From contig CAYTCZ010000038.1 in the NCBI GenBank assembly GCA_964436315.1, forward strand, positions 1-31,705: a stretch of DNA of 31,705 bases, read 5' to 3'. The stretch comes from CAYTCZ01 sp964436315 (lineage in GTDB: Bacteria > Actinomycetota > Thermoleophilia > Gaiellales > Gaiellaceae). A program made the position numbers and the translations under genes. This document shows, one piece after another, positions 30,645 to 31,705 of the stretch; the stretch's first letter is position 1; every line of letters begins with the position of its first letter. The notes under the pieces were generated by a model. The model was not told the DNA's origin and ran no database searches. It was given only the letters and a program-made list of their open reading frames with translations.

Positions 30645-31705
30645 AGCGCGAGCACTTCGATGAGGCACGTACACCGGCCCTCGAGCTGGAGAAGGCGCTG
30701 GCTGACTTCCTGGCCTCGCGGGAACGAATGGGCCGTTCGGACAGCACCCTCGAGTACTACCTCAAGAAGGCGAAGCCGCTGATGCGCGTCCTCGGCCGGC
30801 AGACGATGGTCGGAAGTCTCGAGCTGCGGGACACCGAGCGCTACATGGACGTGCGCGAGGAAGAAGGGGTCAAGCTGCCAACGATCAAGAAGGAGCTGGG
30901 CTTGCTCCGGTCGACGCTCGCGCACGCACGCAAGCATGGACGCTACGAGGGCGACCCCAAGCTACTCATGCCGGACGGCCTCGAGAACGCCTACCGGCCT
31001 CGTGATCGCGCGCTCTCCCACGACGAGTACCTCGCTTTGCGAGGCGCGCTCCCCGAGCATCGACGGTTCCATCTCGACGTCTACGTGGGACTCGGACCGT
31101 CCAACTCGGTCCTCTACAAGATCACTGCGGAAGACGTCGACACCGAGCAGAAGCTCGTGAGGCTCCCGGGCACGAAGACACGAGCACGGGAACGCTGGGT
31201 CCCCCTACCCCCGGATCTCCTCGATGGCTTCGAGCGGCTCCTCGAGGAGGCGGAAGCCGGAGAACCGCTCTTCGAAAGCTGGTCGAACGTTCGGAGGGAT
31301 CTCCTCAAGGCCTGTGGGAGGGTCGGGATCGAGCCGGTGAGCCCCAACGACCTACGCCGTACCTTCGCGAGCTGGCTCGCCGAGCGAGGCGTGCCCGAGC
31401 TGGTCGTCGTGTCCCTGATGGGTCACTCCAACAGCGCGATGGTCCGCCGGGTCTACGCGCAGATCGGCCGACCGGCGCACCACGAGGCCATCCAGCGGCT
31501 CCCCGCGCTGGGCGCGCCCTCAGGCGCTCCCGCGACTGTGACAGTCTGTGTGACAGACAGCGCGGGAAAGGGCGCTACGGAGCGGACGTACGCGGGCTCC
31601 GATGCCAGGCCCCGAAAAGCAAAAACCCCGCGAAAAAGCGGGGTCTCTGCGGTGCCCAGAGGCGGAATCGAACCGTCGACACGGGGATTTTCAATCCCCT
31701 GCTCT
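30503..31705 (+). CDS. int: Tyrosine recombinase (integrase), runs off the window
   Basis: At least 401 aa, ATG at 30503 behind AAGGAGAG. N-terminal SAM-like core-binding region (about 60-160), then the catalytic domain. Seen: K225 in GTKTRARERWVPL, NDLRRTF with R285 (Asn replaces the usual His), GHSN with H308, and nucleophile Y318 in RRVYAQI. The first catalytic Arg is not at its normal place: the block reads YVGLGPSN with G198. After Y318 the frame has no stop: it passes through the candidate arm site, the tRNA terminator hairpin, the 47-bp att repeat and the antisense of tRNA-Phe, reading SAVPRGGIEPSTRGFS, up to the end of the window. It integrates the element at tRNA-Phe by site-specific recombination. 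Confidence 0.9.
   Translation, partial: MQERQDLGLYQRGKVWWCWFYDHQGQRQRRSTRQTNKALARKAARRLKREHFDEARTPALELEKALADFLASRERMGRSDSTLEYYLKKAKPLMRVLGRQTMVGSLELRDTERYMDVREEEGVKLPTIKKELGLLRSTLAHARKHGRYEGDPKLLMPDGLENAYRPRDRALSHDEYLALRGALPEHRRFHLDVYVGLGPSNSVLYKITAEDVDTEQKLVRLPGTKTRARERWVPLPPDLLDGFERLLEEAEAGEPLFESWSNVRRDLLKACGRVGIEPVSPNDLRRTFASWLAERGVPELVVVSLMGHSNSAMVRRVYAQIGRPAHHEAIQRLPALGAPSGAPATVTVCVTDSAGKGATERTYAGSDARPRKAKTPRKSGVSAVPRGGIEPSTRGFSIPCS
31534..31558 (+). repeat. Candidate integrase arm-binding site, right
   Basis: Matches 114-138 at 20 of 25 positions. It holds two TGTGACAG units 12 bp apart and lies 92 bp inside the right direct repeat, within the 3' part of the integrase gene. See the left copy for the reasoning. 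Confidence 0.5.
31621..31643 (-). terminator. Intrinsic terminator of tRNA-Phe, supplied by the element
   Basis: On the minus strand: a strong stem ACCCCGC / GCGGGGT with a T-rich loop, followed by TTTTTGCTTTT. It sits 7 bp beyond the 3' end of the tRNA-Phe gene, so it ends that transcript. The hairpin is inside the element, so the element brought a terminator for its host tRNA. Confidence 0.85.
31651..31697. repeat. Right 47-bp direct repeat (attR core)
   Basis: Identical to 9-55. It forms the 3' part of the functional tRNA-Phe gene that continues beyond the window and also encodes part of the integrase C-terminal reading frame on the other strand. Confidence 0.93.
31651..31705 (-). tRNA. 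tRNA-Phe(GAA), 5' part outside the window
   Basis: The minus strand shows AGAGC (end of the D arm), anticodon stem GGGGA/TCCCC with loop TTGAAAA (anticodon GAA), variable loop, T arm with TTCGATT and the acceptor 3' strand ending GGGCACC. The base after CC is G, so the terminal A of CCA is not encoded here, unlike in the displaced fragment at the left end. The T stem has an A-C mismatch at the second pair (GACGG against CCGCC) in both copies. Confidence 0.92.

Noticed and set aside
1..31705. Insertion sequences or transposases
   Set aside because: No transposase-like product or terminal inverted repeats found; the joints near 3.2-3.6 kb carry no IS signature.

Overview
The window is almost exactly one integrated mobile element of about 31.6 kb in a high-GC bacterium. 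The 3' part of a tRNA-Phe(GAA) gene is present at both ends as a perfect 47-bp direct repeat (9-55 and 31651-31697). A tyrosine recombinase and a small HTH excisionase-like gene lie just inside the right end. Codon use, the many large lipoproteins, the MopE-type Cys/Asp repeats and the tandem Cys-rich secreted proteins suggest a myxobacterium-like host (Polyangia/Deltaproteobacteria). That assignment is inference from style, not from a marker gene.

Layout, left to right. (1) 1-3.2 kb, minus strand: a truncated FnIII/beta-helix secreted protein followed by two paralogous Cys-rich secreted proteins. (2) 3.2-9.3 kb: a broken defence block with an unidentified minus-strand fragment, an AlbA/Schlafen-type regulator lacking its N-terminal domain, an intact type I restriction subunit HsdR without HsdM or HsdS, and a DUF3644-like gene split by a +1 frameshift. 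(3) 9.5-11.1 kb, minus strand: a tightly overlapping four-gene cassette (lipoprotein, 42-aa peptide, TerB-like protein, glycine-zipper membrane protein), diverging from an XRE regulator. (4) 11.6-14.7 kb, minus strand: a seven-gene recombination-type operon with a 48-aa membrane peptide, two unknown proteins, a RadC-like JAMM protein, a 106-aa protein, a Cas4/RecB-like PD-(D/E)XK nuclease with four Cys, and a 59-aa protein. (5) 15.0-23.8 kb, minus strand: a lipoprotein, a 2554-aa MopE/NHL/YD-repeat (RHS) toxin and a probable immunity protein, all with overlapping stops and starts. (6) 24.0-25.3 kb: a lipoprotein with a probable beta-propeller. (7) 25.4-26.6 kb: a DUF932 gene interrupted by an in-frame TGA, plus a small downstream gene. 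(8) 27.0-28.6 kb: a ribbon-helix-helix regulator, the decayed copy of a small gene, and a 390-aa unknown protein. (9) 28.6-29.8 kb: unknown genes. (10) 30.2 kb to the end: excisionase-like HTH gene, integrase, attR and tRNA-Phe.

How the parts fit: integrase and Xis move the element into and out of tRNA-Phe. Candidate integrase arm sites (25 nt, 20 matching) lie near both ends. The recombination-type genes and the DUF932 gene look like the replication/recombination side of a plasmid- or phage-like element. The RHS operon, the type I restriction remnants and the lipoprotein/TerB cassette are cargo for competition and defence. Several cargo genes are broken (frameshift, nonsense codon, truncation), so the element has partly decayed. 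I found no CRISPR array, rRNA gene or insertion sequence.
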